A DNA stretch of 36,069 bases, from assembly GCA_030141585.1 (NCBI GenBank), contig JAQIFP010000024.1, forward strand, positions 33,324 to 69,392, read 5' to 3'. The position numbers were made by a program, and so were the translations under genes. Of the stretch, positions 1 to 9,882 are shown piece by piece; within the stretch, counting starts at the first letter, position 1, and the number at the start of each line of letters is the position of its first letter. Source of the stretch: Ophryocystis elektroscirrha. Its lineage: Eukaryota; Apicomplexa; Conoidasida; Neogregarinorida; Ophryocystidae. The notes under the pieces are model-generated. The model worked only from the letters and a program-made list of their open reading frames with translations. It ran no database searches and had not been told where the DNA came from.

Positions 1-80
1 GATCTGGGTGACATAGCTTGGGATCTGGGTGACATAGCTTGGGATCGGGGTGACATAGCTTGGGATTTGGGTGACACTGC
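1..80 (-). repeat. Second 21-bp coding repeat (SQAMSPR family)
   Basis: Units of the form gatctgggtgacatagcttg are repeated about four times at the left edge and continue outside the window. In the frame of the repeat protein they read S-Q-A-M-S-P-R. The period equals that of the larger array, but the sequence differs. Confidence 0.8.
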
Positions 81-1942
81 TGGTGATATGGCTTGTGACC
101 TCAATGACATAAATGCCGATGTTTTCGGCATTTGTCGTGAAAATTGATTCCCATGTCCCAACGCCATTTTGTTCTGGCTAGAATAATTTAGCTCTGAAAT
201 GGCACTCATTTGATGCGGCAGTTTATAATTTTGAGGATGTTTGATTCTGCTACTTGCTTCGAAAATTTGGCTAGGTGTTTGTGCCATTCTTCCACTCGGT
301 TGTTGCATTCTCTCGCTTTGTTGCGGCATTCTTCCACTTTGTTGCGGCATTCTTTCACTTTGTTGCAGCATTCTTCCACTTTGTTGCGGCATTCTTTCAC
401 TTTGTTCCGGCATTCTTCCACTTTGTTGCGGCATTCTTCCACTTTGTTGCGGCATTCTTCCACTTTGTTGCGGCATTCTTCCACTTTGTTGCGGCGATCT
501 TTCACTTTGTTGCGGCATTCTTCCACTTTGTTGCGGCATTCTTCCACTTTGTTGCGGCATTCTTCCACTTTGTTGCGGCATTCTTTCACTTTGTTGCGGC
601 ATTCTTCCACTTTGTTGCGGCAATCTTCCACTTTGTTGCGGCGATCTTCCACTTGGTTGAGGCATTCTTCCACTTTGTTGAGGCATTCTTTCACTTGATT
701 GAGGCATCCTTTCGCTTGGTTGAGGCATCCTTCCGCTTGGTTGAGGCATCCTTCCGCTTGGTTGAGGCATCCTTCCGCTTGGTTGAGGCATCCTTCCGCT
801 TGGTTGAGGCATCCTTTCGCTTGGTTGAGGCACCCTTTCGCTTGTTTGAGGCATCCTTCCACTTGATTGAGGCATCCTTCCACTTGATTGAGGCATCCTT
901 CCACTTGATTGAGGCATCCTTTCACTTGGTTGAGACATCCTTCCGCTTGGTTGAGGCAATCTTCCGCTGGGTTGAGGCAATCTTCCGCTTGGTTGAGGCA
1001 ATTTTCCGCTGGGTTGAGGCAATCTTCCGCTTGGTTGAGGCAGTAGGCCGCTTGGTTGAGGCAATCTGCCGCTTGCCTGAAGCATCCTTTCACTTGGTTG
1101 AGGCATCTTTTCACTTGGTTGAGGCATCCTTTCACTTGGTTGAGGCATCCTTTCACTTGGTTGAGGCATCCTTTCACTTGGTTGAGGCAATCTTCCACTT
1201 GGTTGAGGCATTCTTCCGCTTTGTTGAGGCATTCTTCCGCTTTGTTGAGGCATTATCTCATTTGTTTGCGGCATTCTTCCACTTGATGGCGGGAGTCTCT
1301 CACTTCGATGAGGCACATTTTTATAATTTTGCGGTACTAATTTACTGAAGTTTTTACTTTGTTCTCGTATACTTCCAAGCTGCTTGATCTGATATTCGCT
1401 TTGAGGCACTATTACTTTACTTTGATGCTGCGAAATGTAATTACTATCTAAAAATCCTCGGCTTCTTTTTGGCACAATTAGACTAGGCTGTCTTGATATT
1501 TGACTAGATTGTCTCATTGATCGACTCTGTTCTGACTTAATTTGGCTATGATTTGATGCCATTTGGCTATGATTTGATGCCATTTGGCTATGATTTGATG
1601 CCATTTGGCTGGATTGTGGCATAATTTGACTTTTACTTGTGAATCGATCGATATTAGATTCTCCATGAGGTAATATAGTACTTTGTTCCAACGCTCTATT
1701 TTGCATCGTTACCATAGCTTGTCCACTATCAAGGCCTGTTTTGGATAAAACTCTGTCAAAAGACCGTGAATCCATTATGTTTTTAGCATTAAAGGGATTT
1801 GCTATAAAGTCATTTTTATGTACTTTGTATTACTTTTAGTAATGGTTTTATTCAAAGGAAAACCTTTCTTTGGAATATTTACAGGAGCTTTAGCTTTCAG
1901 CATAGAAGCTACTTTTTTTGGAAGAGTTTTTCCACTAAACAT
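1..1942 (-). CDS. Heptapeptide-repeat protein, C-terminus beyond left edge
   Basis: I do not recognise this protein. Exons are 1834-1942 and 1-1801, joined across a 32 bp intron (1802-1833, GTAATAC...TTATAG). The ATG at 1942 follows an in-frame TAA. The frame stays open to base 1, giving at least 636 residues. The N-terminus is basic (starts MFSGKTLPKKVASML), with no signal peptide or membrane segment. After a Ser/Gln-rich stretch come three SQMASNH repeats (about 1553-1615), then about 47 heptads of the type S-[GE]-R-M-P-Q-[QP] (about 300-1296), then an SQAMSPR repeat family (1-80). The protein is Pro, Gln, Ser, Arg and Met rich and probably disordered. The antiparallel and shifted frames over the array are also open, but only this frame continues through non-repetitive flanks on both sides and has a proper first exon. 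Function is unknown; a structural or phospho-regulated role is only a guess. Confidence 0.75.
300..1296 (-). repeat. 21-bp tandem array coding a heptapeptide (about 47 units)
   Basis: A 21 bp unit, on the plus strand like ttgaggcatccttccgcttg plus one base, repeats head to tail for about 1 kb. It encodes S-[GE]-R-M-P-Q-[QP] on the minus strand. Units cluster by sequence: ttgttgcggcattc-type units at about 300-660, ttgaggcatcc-type units at about 700-1180, and mixed ttgaggcaatc units between. Runs of identical neighbours indicate growth by local duplication. Confidence 0.9.
1553..1615 (-). repeat. Three-copy 21-bp repeat (SQMASNH)
   Basis: Three nearly identical copies of atttggctatgatttgatgc plus one base read S-Q-M-A-S-N-H on the minus strand. 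They lie in the N-terminal part of the same protein, before the main array. Confidence 0.85.
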
Positions 1943-2213
1943 TCTGAGTCTAAGTTAATAAAGGTTTTTTATCACTGTAAAATCCTGAAATTATTTATTT
2001 TTTATACCTTCGTCAAATAAGAACAATTTTTTTTGTATCCAAAATGTGATTGTATTAGGTAATTTATTGATAAGTATCAACTTTTAGTTTTTGATACTTT
2101 AGCATGCATTAAAGATATTCTTAATGTTTTTTTTTTATTGTTTTTGTTGATAAATCAGATATATCTTTATTGTTATTACATATATATATTGAAAACGTAG
2201 TTATAAGAATTTA

Positions 2214-3239
2214 TCAATTTAATTCGGTTAGTTGGTATATAGCTGTATATATCTTCTGCCCTTTGACTCCACCAAATTGGAAGGTTGTGTATTTTAGAGT
2301 GGTTATCAGAGAATACTTACATAAAAACCCCGCTTGAGAAATGCATTGTACATTTGTCCATGTGTTATTAAGCTCCTCTTCAGTGGCGTTACATGATGTC
2401 ACACAAACATATGTATTTAAATTAGCGAAATTCCTTGTAATAGTTTGAACATATATGCTACCCATATTTTTCATAAAATAAATATCAAATGTTCCTTTGT
2501 CATGTATCAGTTTAAAATGGACCTTGGTTAACTCATCCGGATTAATAATCTTCACATGGCTATCTATAAGCAACAATAAACACTACCATAAATAAATAAA
2601 TTCTGTAACTATCAGAATAAAAAGCTTAATCACATTAATTTTAATTGAATTATAATAATTTATTTTCATAGAATTTTTTTTTTAGTTAATCATTAATTTT
2701 TATATAGTTTAAATAATGACTTCACTAAATTTTGTGATTAAATTAAACGATGAAAATTTTTGATAAAATAATTATTTGCTTAAATAATTATTAATTACCA
2801 AATTTTGTTAAGAAGAATACAAGTTTTGTTAAAATAAATACTTACCAACAAGATTTTTTAATAAGCTAGAAGATCTATTGAACTCTACATTATTCATAAT
2901 ATCGGCATGGGAAAAGTTGAAATTAACATCTTTGCTACGTTCCTTATTACTATAGCTTTTTGCTAATTGAAATGATAAATTGATAGCTGAATCAATATAA
3001 TCTACTCCATATAAGGTTTTGTATCCTCTTTTTGCAAGATTGATCAAATACATTCCGTTGCCACATCCTAGATCTAATATAGGAACATTTTTATCCAAAA
3101 TATTTTGACTTATCCATTCTAAGCTTTTATATCCATCTTTACCAAACCACTCTTCGCCTGTATAACCTTTACTAAGAAATAAATTTAAGTCTTCATAATG
3201 AGTGGTTTCCCAATATTTTTTATCTGTAACGCTCAACAT
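2214..3239 (-). CDS. EFM4: EFM4/METTL10-type protein-lysine methyltransferase
   Basis: Exons are 2846-3239 and 2214-2563 (intron 2564-2845, GTAAGT...TTATAG), giving 247 aa. The first ATG (3239) is followed at once by the family start TDKKYWETTHYEDL. Visible motifs are GYTGEEWFG, the SAM-binding motif I ILDLGCGNGMYL, motif II GVDYIDSAI, the DKGTFD block and the C-terminal FQFGG. This order matches eukaryotic EFM4/METTL10 (EEF1A lysine methyltransferase 2), which trimethylates a lysine of translation elongation factor 1A. Length is normal for the family. The gene sits in a run of four minus-strand genes, 271 bp before the repeat protein. The substrate is inferred from the family only. Confidence 0.88.
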
Positions 3240-3496
3240 ATTATAGCATAGTCTGCTGTCACAGACCGTATATATTGTTGTTATATCTTTCGTAATCAAG
3301 CCAAAATGTTATTCAAGTTTGCACCCATATATATACTATAAGTAATAAATTAATTCTTCAAGAAAAAAAAAAAAATATTATATTGGAGTAATTTATATGC
3401 ACTCTTATATTATATATAGCTTTCATAGATATAGTCATGATGACGGTATAGCAAAATTTGGATTGATCAGAGTAAATAAGTTGAGGTATAACAATC

Positions 3497-4318
3497 CTAA
3501 AACTCGTTTAAAGCTTCCGTTATTAAGCGCTTGTTATCTGTAGAAATAGAATATACGTGCTCTATGTTTGATATAATATGACTTTTTTCTTTCAAAAAAT
3601 TTTCTATAGCTTTTTCCATGTCTAGTTAATTATGAAGTATTATTAAAGTTTACCCTTCTTAAATTGACGATCATGCTGCTCAGCATAGCTCAGTATTTGA
3701 TTTCGTTTAATATTATACTCCTAATTATAAACATTCTTTATAAAGTAATTTCTAGTTCTAATAAATAAGGTAAAAATATACAGTCTATATGATATGATAT
3801 AATTAATATATATCATATCTAACAAATCTGAATAATAATACTAATAATATAATGTCATTATTATATACGTTGATTCTTTCTTTGATTTATGGTTTTTTTT
3901 TATTTTTAACAATATTTTGAAACAATTTAAAATTTAATAGCATTTATATTAATGATTGCAATTTTTTTACTTGGTTACATTTCTGACAATACGCATTATT
4001 AGCATATTAATATATTAATTACAAACTTATATCAAACCATTTGTTTCTGATGTGCAATAGATATAAGATTCTTTATATAACTAGATTTTCGGGATAACGT
4101 TGAATATATTTCATAAACTTGATTTTTCTTTTTAATTCTTTGACTATCTCCATCTTGAAAATAATGGCGTCTGACAAAGATACATATTTTTGTTTAAGTA
4201 ATTACCTTTGACTATAATTCAGATTGATACATTTTTCAATCAATAAATTACAGTTATCAACAAGATCAGTATATTCAGAATTGTTGATTTTTAAGAAATC
4301 AGGTACTTGCGATGTCAT
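3497..4318 (-). CDS. Unknown 145 aa helical protein, four exons
   Basis: Exons are 4206-4318, 4038-4170, 3654-3720 and 3497-3621, joined by introns of 35, 317 and 32 bp. The lengths sum to 438, so the frame is complete from ATG to TAG. The protein starts MTSQVPDFLKINNSEYTDLV and is highly charged, rich in Lys, Glu, Asn and Gln, with no membrane segment or signal peptide. It looks all-helical, with possible coiled coil in the last 60 residues (KKDMEKAIENFLKEKSHI). I recognise no family. It lies 138 bp downstream of VPS33 and 257 bp upstream of the methyltransferase, all on the same strand. The donor of intron 2 (GTTTGAT) is weak. Small subunits of larger complexes often look like this, but no function can be assigned. 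Confidence 0.65.
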
Positions 4319-4456
4319 TTGTTCTTTTTAAACGATAAAAAGTTTGAATTTTGTTAAATGAGGGAGCACAAAAATTTAAAAAATAATACTGATTATAAAC
4401 ACTAAATTATTAAGTCATCATTTATAACTGTTATGAACTTTAATTTGAGGTCTGTA

Positions 4457-7400
4457 TTACTCAAACATTTTTATAATTTTTTTATTATTAATCATATCAG
4501 TTGTAAGAACAACAAATTTTCGATTTTGTTTTTTATTGAGTAATCTTAGGGCAGAGAGTTCTGCGTAAGTACATCCTCCTAGAAAACATACGATAGTTAC
4601 AGGGTACTCGTTATGCGTTTCTGTAGTATCATCTACTTGTTGATGAGCTTCTAATGCAGGTCCCTGTTAAATTATTTCTCGGAATTAATCATTATCAAAG
4701 AAATCAATTACATTGGCAGTATAAATTAATATTCAATACAAATTGAATATATCCTTTATATATATATATATTTATAATTAAATATATTTATATATATTTA
4801 TAATTAAATATATTTATATATATTTATATATATATATTATATATATATTTAGTCTTATATATATATTTATAAGACTAAAAATACCAATTTATATATATTT
4901 ATATTTTTTTATAAACAACATTAAAATATATATTTAGTTGAAGATAGATTATAATTATAAGTCAACAGAACTTCATTCATGTTAATGTATTCATAAACGA
5001 CACTGTATTTTGGTCAAAATACATGCCTATATATAATATGAATAGTTTATATATAATGTTCCACGTAAAATTGTATAATATTTCAAAAAATATTAAACGT
5101 ACCCATAAATTTTCCAAAACTTTACTTAAATTGCGCCATCCATCGGGTTTTTCATACAAGTTTTCGATAAGACGAACTAAATTGAAAAATTAATATTTTG
5201 TATATGAATCGATGTTAACTAAATTAAGAAGAAAATTACTTGAAATAGGAGAATATCCAGAACAAACGTATGATGTATCGTCCAAATCTAGCTCGCTTTT
5301 AATAAGTTTCAAATTCTGTGATTATTTACAAATGTGGAGAATTATTAAACCTGCTTTAGTTGGAACCAAGAATTATTTGTAACATCTGATATACTATCAA
5401 TACTGTAAAACACTAATTATTACTTTAATAGACCGCATTGTGTAAAAAGGTGTAATCTGTACAACTCTTTAGTTCCAAATAACTGTCAAATGTAGAATGA
5501 ATATTATTATACATGGCATATTGTGCGGTATACGGTAGTCATAACTGATTGCTTTATTCCACCCCGCAATACAGAAAGCAAGCACAAAAGACGATAAGCC
5601 TGCGAAATATAATGTAATAAAATAATTTGAGTACAATTTTTATTTATAAAAAATAGAATACAACAATATATCAAACATTATATTATTCATATTTTTTATG
5701 TATGAAAAGTAAAATCATTGCTACAGCTATACATTCTAAATGAACAGATTATACCATTAAATATTAGCATGTGGCGATGATGATGTACCAATTTCTATCA
5801 TTTTAAAAAACAGCGTAGACTTTTGTAATATTTTATTACGTATACAAAAAAATTTGGAAATAAGTATTTGTATTTTAAAGGTTTTTTTAAACTTATATCA
5901 TATGATACATGTAAATTACATTAGCTAAAGAGTCAGGGTTCAAACATTCTTCAATTAAATCTTCTAACTTGTTCGTTAAAGCAGCAGGTAAGTTTGACCA
6001 TTCGGCACTAGACATTATTTCTAAAATTAATTATATTACAACATTTGCGCTCATACCATCTTCTAGATTAACAATAGTTTGGAATTCATCTGATTTGAGA
6101 TGTTCAGATATGGAAGATAAAAAAGATACATGATTTGATATCAAATTGTGTTCCTGGTGTTTTACTTGAACTCTATCTAAGAAGTCGGCCATATCTGTAA
6201 ATGACTGTAAATTAGATTTTTCCTGTATAACATTAAAGGAACAAATAGGTACTTGATATAACTTTTGTATTGATGCAACTTTTTGACATAATACAGGGCC
6301 AACTTGATTATGATGAAAGTTTTGTATTTCTGCATAAACCGGATCAGACGTTTGAAGTGAAACTCGTTGCACTTCTCCATTTTTATTGATTATTTTGGTT
6401 GCAGCTGTAAAAAACTTCAATATCAAATTTTATACCATGTTCAATCCCAAAAATATTATCTAATAAAGCTTCGTACGTGAATGGAGTAGATAATGGCGTT
6501 ACAAGGTCTACGCGTCGATCAATTAAAATGATATCATCAACCAAATTATTATATTGATTGAATGGATCTACAAAGTAATTTCATACTTTAGTAGATTACG
6601 TGAAATAGGAGTATTTTTTATTTCGGATGGTATTCCTTCTTCAGCAATGAAATCTAAATCATTGGGTTCTATATCTAACGGACTACATAAAAAATGCACA
6701 ATAGATTAATATAATTTTAATTGTATATCAAAAATCTACAGTTTGCTCAAATCCAAAATATTTTATTAAATTTCGAGCTAAATTTAATTATTTTGATTAA
6801 TTAGTTTTTATAATCATTTTTACTATTGTAATTAAGTTACTTAGAAAATATTTTATAGGGAACAAAGTTTTTCAACATAGAACCGTGCTCATAACTAAAA
6901 TCGGTTTCAAACTTATAATCGGGGTGTAGGGGAAGATTTTCAATCATTTTTAATTGTATTTCGCGTCGAAAGTTTAGGATATGATCACATACAGTCTGTA
7001 ATTACCTTTATATAAATTACAATTTATAAGTAAGTATAACAAAGTGTAACTTTTATATTGAGTTATATTTATGTAATTTAATTTATATTATGGTGTAAAT
7101 AAAGAAGTGTATTTTTATATTATTTAAATTTTATAAGATTGTCTGACTATATCTGATTACCTTTGCTGCGCTACCGACAGCATATATGTTTGGAATTACT
7201 CCATTTAAAATGTATTGGAGCTGCATCAATGCTTCAGAAAACAACAACAGTTCATTAGTATCAGCATGCTAGTACAAATAAATAAACGGACTTTCAATTT
7301 ACTGCATGAATCTTGCGAAATGTCTCTTGGAATTCCAAAGATGCGTAGTCAATGTCATAAGGAAACCAGTATAAAAACGTATTAAATATTTTGAGGCGAT

Positions 7401-8023
7401 TTTCTTTATAAAGACGTTTTACTAAAATCTCTCCCACTTCCTGTGTCAATAAACTCAAAGTTTCTTCAGTATATCTTGGTATAAAAACAATGTTATAAGA
7501 TTTTGGAGAAGTGTTATTTTCACAATTCTTTATCTGCCGTCTAATAATAAAAATTATATTGAATACAAATATAAATTACGCAATCAAAGGCATCAGCTTA
7601 GGGCTTGGTCTAGCTATTATTATACCATTTATGTCATTTTTTTTGGAGCTGTGTTCTATAAGATGTTTTAAATGTGGAACTAGTATATTCACCTCGAGGT
7701 AATGCATCTATAGGATCTATTTCGCAATCTTCAAGCATAAACCAGGCCAATGCACCCCATGATTTAAGCTCAGCAGTACCAACAACTAATATCAAAAATA
7801 AATTAGTATATAAGCATTACAATGGCCAATACACCCTACAAGACTTTTTTCAAATATAATGAATTTAGGGTTTGGAACCTGAATGTAGATATTGTAGATG
7901 TTTACATACTTTGTCTAATGTTTGTTTGATTATATTCCGATTTTTCTCAAATAAAACATTAAATGGTAGCACCGAGTGTTTTAAATTGTCAGAACGGGCT
8001 ATTTGTTTTTTATTAGGGATCAT
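4457..8023 (-). CDS. VPS33: VPS33, Sec1/Munc18-family subunit of HOPS/CORVET
   Basis: Seventeen exons: 7910-8023, 7833-7878, 7693-7785, 7580-7655, 7303-7540, 7161-7268, 6841-6995, 6600-6682, 6436-6567, 6057-6404, 5920-6020, 5513-5599, 5424-5482, 5351-5402, 5240-5315, 5103-5176, 4457-4663. They sum to 2049 nt, 682 aa, in one frame. Family blocks appear in order: IIIARPSPKLMPLIA, YNIVFIPRYTEETL, LQYILNGVIPNIYAVGSAAK, IILIDRRVDLVTPLSTPFTY with EALLDNIFGIEH, DPVYAEIQNF, RLLCLLSVLRGGIKQ, SYVCSGYSPIS, and the C-terminal TIVCFLGGCTYAELSALRLL. VPS33 binds SNAREs within HOPS/CORVET tethers at late endosomes and vacuoles. Twelve of the sixteen introns are 21-39 bp, one of them only 21 bp (5403-5423). 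Least certain are the junctions around exons 2-4. Confidence 0.9.
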
Positions 8024-8581
8024 TGCTTTTACTATAAAAAAATCTACATCATAGTAAAACCTTATTTTACATATTTAATGATGGTCAGTTCACGTAAGGT
8101 TATACGGGAAGTGAAACATTTTTCATAAAAAATAACATAATTAAAACTAATACGTATATTTATGAGCTTTTAAACTAATTATAGTCTAAATGAAATTGCT
8201 TAAGTAATAAAATATAATTTAAAACTAAAAAAAAAATATTATTATTTTATTAAAGGTACAGTAATGAAACAATAAACACATAAATAATTTGTAAAAGATA
8301 TTTTGAGCACTTGTTCATAGCAATGTTGTAGAATTAAACTTGTAGAAATTAGAAAAGTGATAAAACAAAAAGCAAATTTTTCGTTTTTTCGTAAGTAAAG
8401 TACGAATTTGAGGAAGCACTACTTGCTGCGTATTTTAAGATAGCTAATTATATACTTGGTAGATTTAATCCTGTTGATAATTAGTGATAAATCGACATAA
8501 CGGTGTATGACCCAATTATGCGTAAAAGATTAGGTACGTCGTCTAAGTTTATTAAAAAGAGTAATTTAGAATATTATTATA
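8024..8581. other. Divergent intergenic region, VPS33 and p23
   Basis: About 560 bp lie between the VPS33 start on the minus strand and the split start codon of p23 on the plus strand. The right-hand part must hold the p23 5' leader, because the first p23 intron begins directly after it. The sequence is AT-rich with A and T runs. I see no conserved motif or other coding exon. It presumably holds both promoters. Confidence 0.5.
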
Positions 8582-8878
8582 ATGTAAGTTGTGACAAAAA
8601 ACCTAATATATTGTACTATATATATTTATACTCAAAATTATTTCAAAAACTATTGATAATTTTACTTTTCAGGGCTACAACATTGTATCCTCGTGTTCTT
8701 TGGGCAGAACGTAATGAAGTGGCTTTCGTCACTGTAGAAATTCAAGACGCTACTGGTTTAAAAGTCGATTTAACTGAAAAAGAACTACACTTTTCAGCTA
8801 AATCAGGTGACAACGATTATAGCTTTGACTTATATTTTCCCAAGGAAATAGATGTTGAGGTAACTATTAATAAAATTT

Positions 8879-8929
<51 letters not shown>

Positions 8930-9499
8930 GTATATATTTATATATGTATATATATATGTATATATTTATATATATATTAATGTAGTTTCTTGTGTCACTA
9001 ATTATATACCTTTATGCGTAGTCTATACTCTTTATATGATACTGACGTATTAAAATTATTTTGTATAAATTTAAATGATAATTACCAAAACGTGATATAA
9101 AAATTCTCTACTCAGAAATCAAAATATCACTCGGACCGTGTTGTTCGTATATTGTTACACAAAAAAGAAGCAGAACGCTGGGGCAAAGTTACAACAGAGT
9201 CAGGAAAAAAACACTGGCTTGCATGTGATTGGGACAAATGGGTTGACTCTGAAGACGAACTTGAGAATGACAAAGGTTTCGATGACGGAAAAGGGTTTTT
9301 CAACATGGAAGAATTAATGAAAGGTGGCGGTGGTTACCCAGGAGGTGAAGACGAAGAAGAACCAGAAGATTTCGATGATGAAAAAGACGAGGAAGAAGAT
9401 GAAGAAGCCGACCAACCTTTAGATGTAGAAGCTAATTCTAATGTAACGGAAACTACTGATCAAAAAGAAACAGCACATCCTGACTCCGTGACTGCTTAA
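8582..9499 (+). CDS. p23 co-chaperone (CS domain), start codon split by an intron
   Basis: Coding bases are AT at 8582-8583, exon 8673-8859 and exon 9116-9499, giving 190 aa. Intron 1 (8584-8672, GTAAGTTG...TTTTCAG) falls inside the initiator: AT joins GG to give ATG GCT ACA. The protein starts MATTLYPRVLWAERNEV, as p23 proteins do. ATGs further upstream reach a stop soon after the junction, so they cannot be the start. The CS domain covers about residues 5-105, with a conserved HWLACDWDKWVDSEDE block. An acidic tail follows (GGGGYPGGEDEEEPEDF and Asp/Glu runs). p23 (Sba1/Wos2) binds the closed ATP state of HSP90 and slows its ATPase. Intron 2 (8860-9115) contains a long TA microsatellite. 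Confidence 0.93.
8860..9115 (+). repeat. TA microsatellite inside p23 intron 2
   Basis: Bases about 8880-8978 are alternating TA/TATG/TTTA runs. The apparent reading frame through it is low-complexity Tyr/Ile and is intron sequence bounded by GTAACTATT and CTACTCAG. Confidence 0.8.
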
Positions 9500-9882
9500 T
9501 AACTAGACTCTACACTTAATTGTATTTCCTTCTTCTAAATAATGTTTTTCCTTTTTAATTATGGCATTCAATTAGTAGAAAATTTGTTTAAGAAAAGTAA
9601 AGAAACATATATACAAACATCACTTAAACGAATTCATTAAGAACATCAAAATACCTCTATTTTATCTCATTTATGTGTAATTACTTCAAATATAATTCAA
9701 TTTCAAGTATTCCGAAAATTTTTAAAAATTGCAATTGAATACACCTTTTTAATAAATAATTTTTCCATTTTAATCTCAAAAAAAAATAAAAGAAAACTTT
9801 TAATTAAAAACTTTTGTAAAAAATGTTGGAAAGAATTTCTTGAAATATTGAAATTTTATAGAATATTAAATTCTAAATTACA
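9500..9882. other. Intergenic region p23 to ABC transporter
   Basis: This 383 bp AT-rich stretch holds the p23 3' end and the promoter of the transporter. I see no coding exon, RNA gene or clear motif. Confidence 0.5.

Noticed and set aside
206..1198. Long minus-strand frame of repeated CLNQVEG-type heptads
   Set aside because: It is the same 21 bp array in another frame. It lacks sensible flanks, whereas the SGRMPQ frame continues through unique sequence on both sides and splices to a first exon.
275..1348. Long plus-strand frame of repeated FHLVEAS-type heptads
   Set aside because: A stop-free shadow of the 21 bp repeat on the opposite strand. It starts inside the array region and ends just past it, with no flanking exon.
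5316..5350. An in-frame TAA in VPS33 suggesting a reassigned stop codon or a 14-bp intron
   Set aside because: A 35 bp intron with donor GTTTAATA and acceptor ATCACAG removes it and keeps the conserved WFQLKQ-NLKLIK junction. Other genes here end at TAA, TAG and TGA, so the standard code fits.
7511..8054. Three short plus-strand open frames
   Set aside because: They lie antisense to the N-terminal VPS33 exons, whose family motifs are clear on the minus strand.
8503..8583. Frame upstream of p23 starting near 8503 or at ATG 8518 as the p23 N-terminus
   Set aside because: Across the first intron it enters the wrong frame and stops at once; conserved p23 needs the AT|G join.
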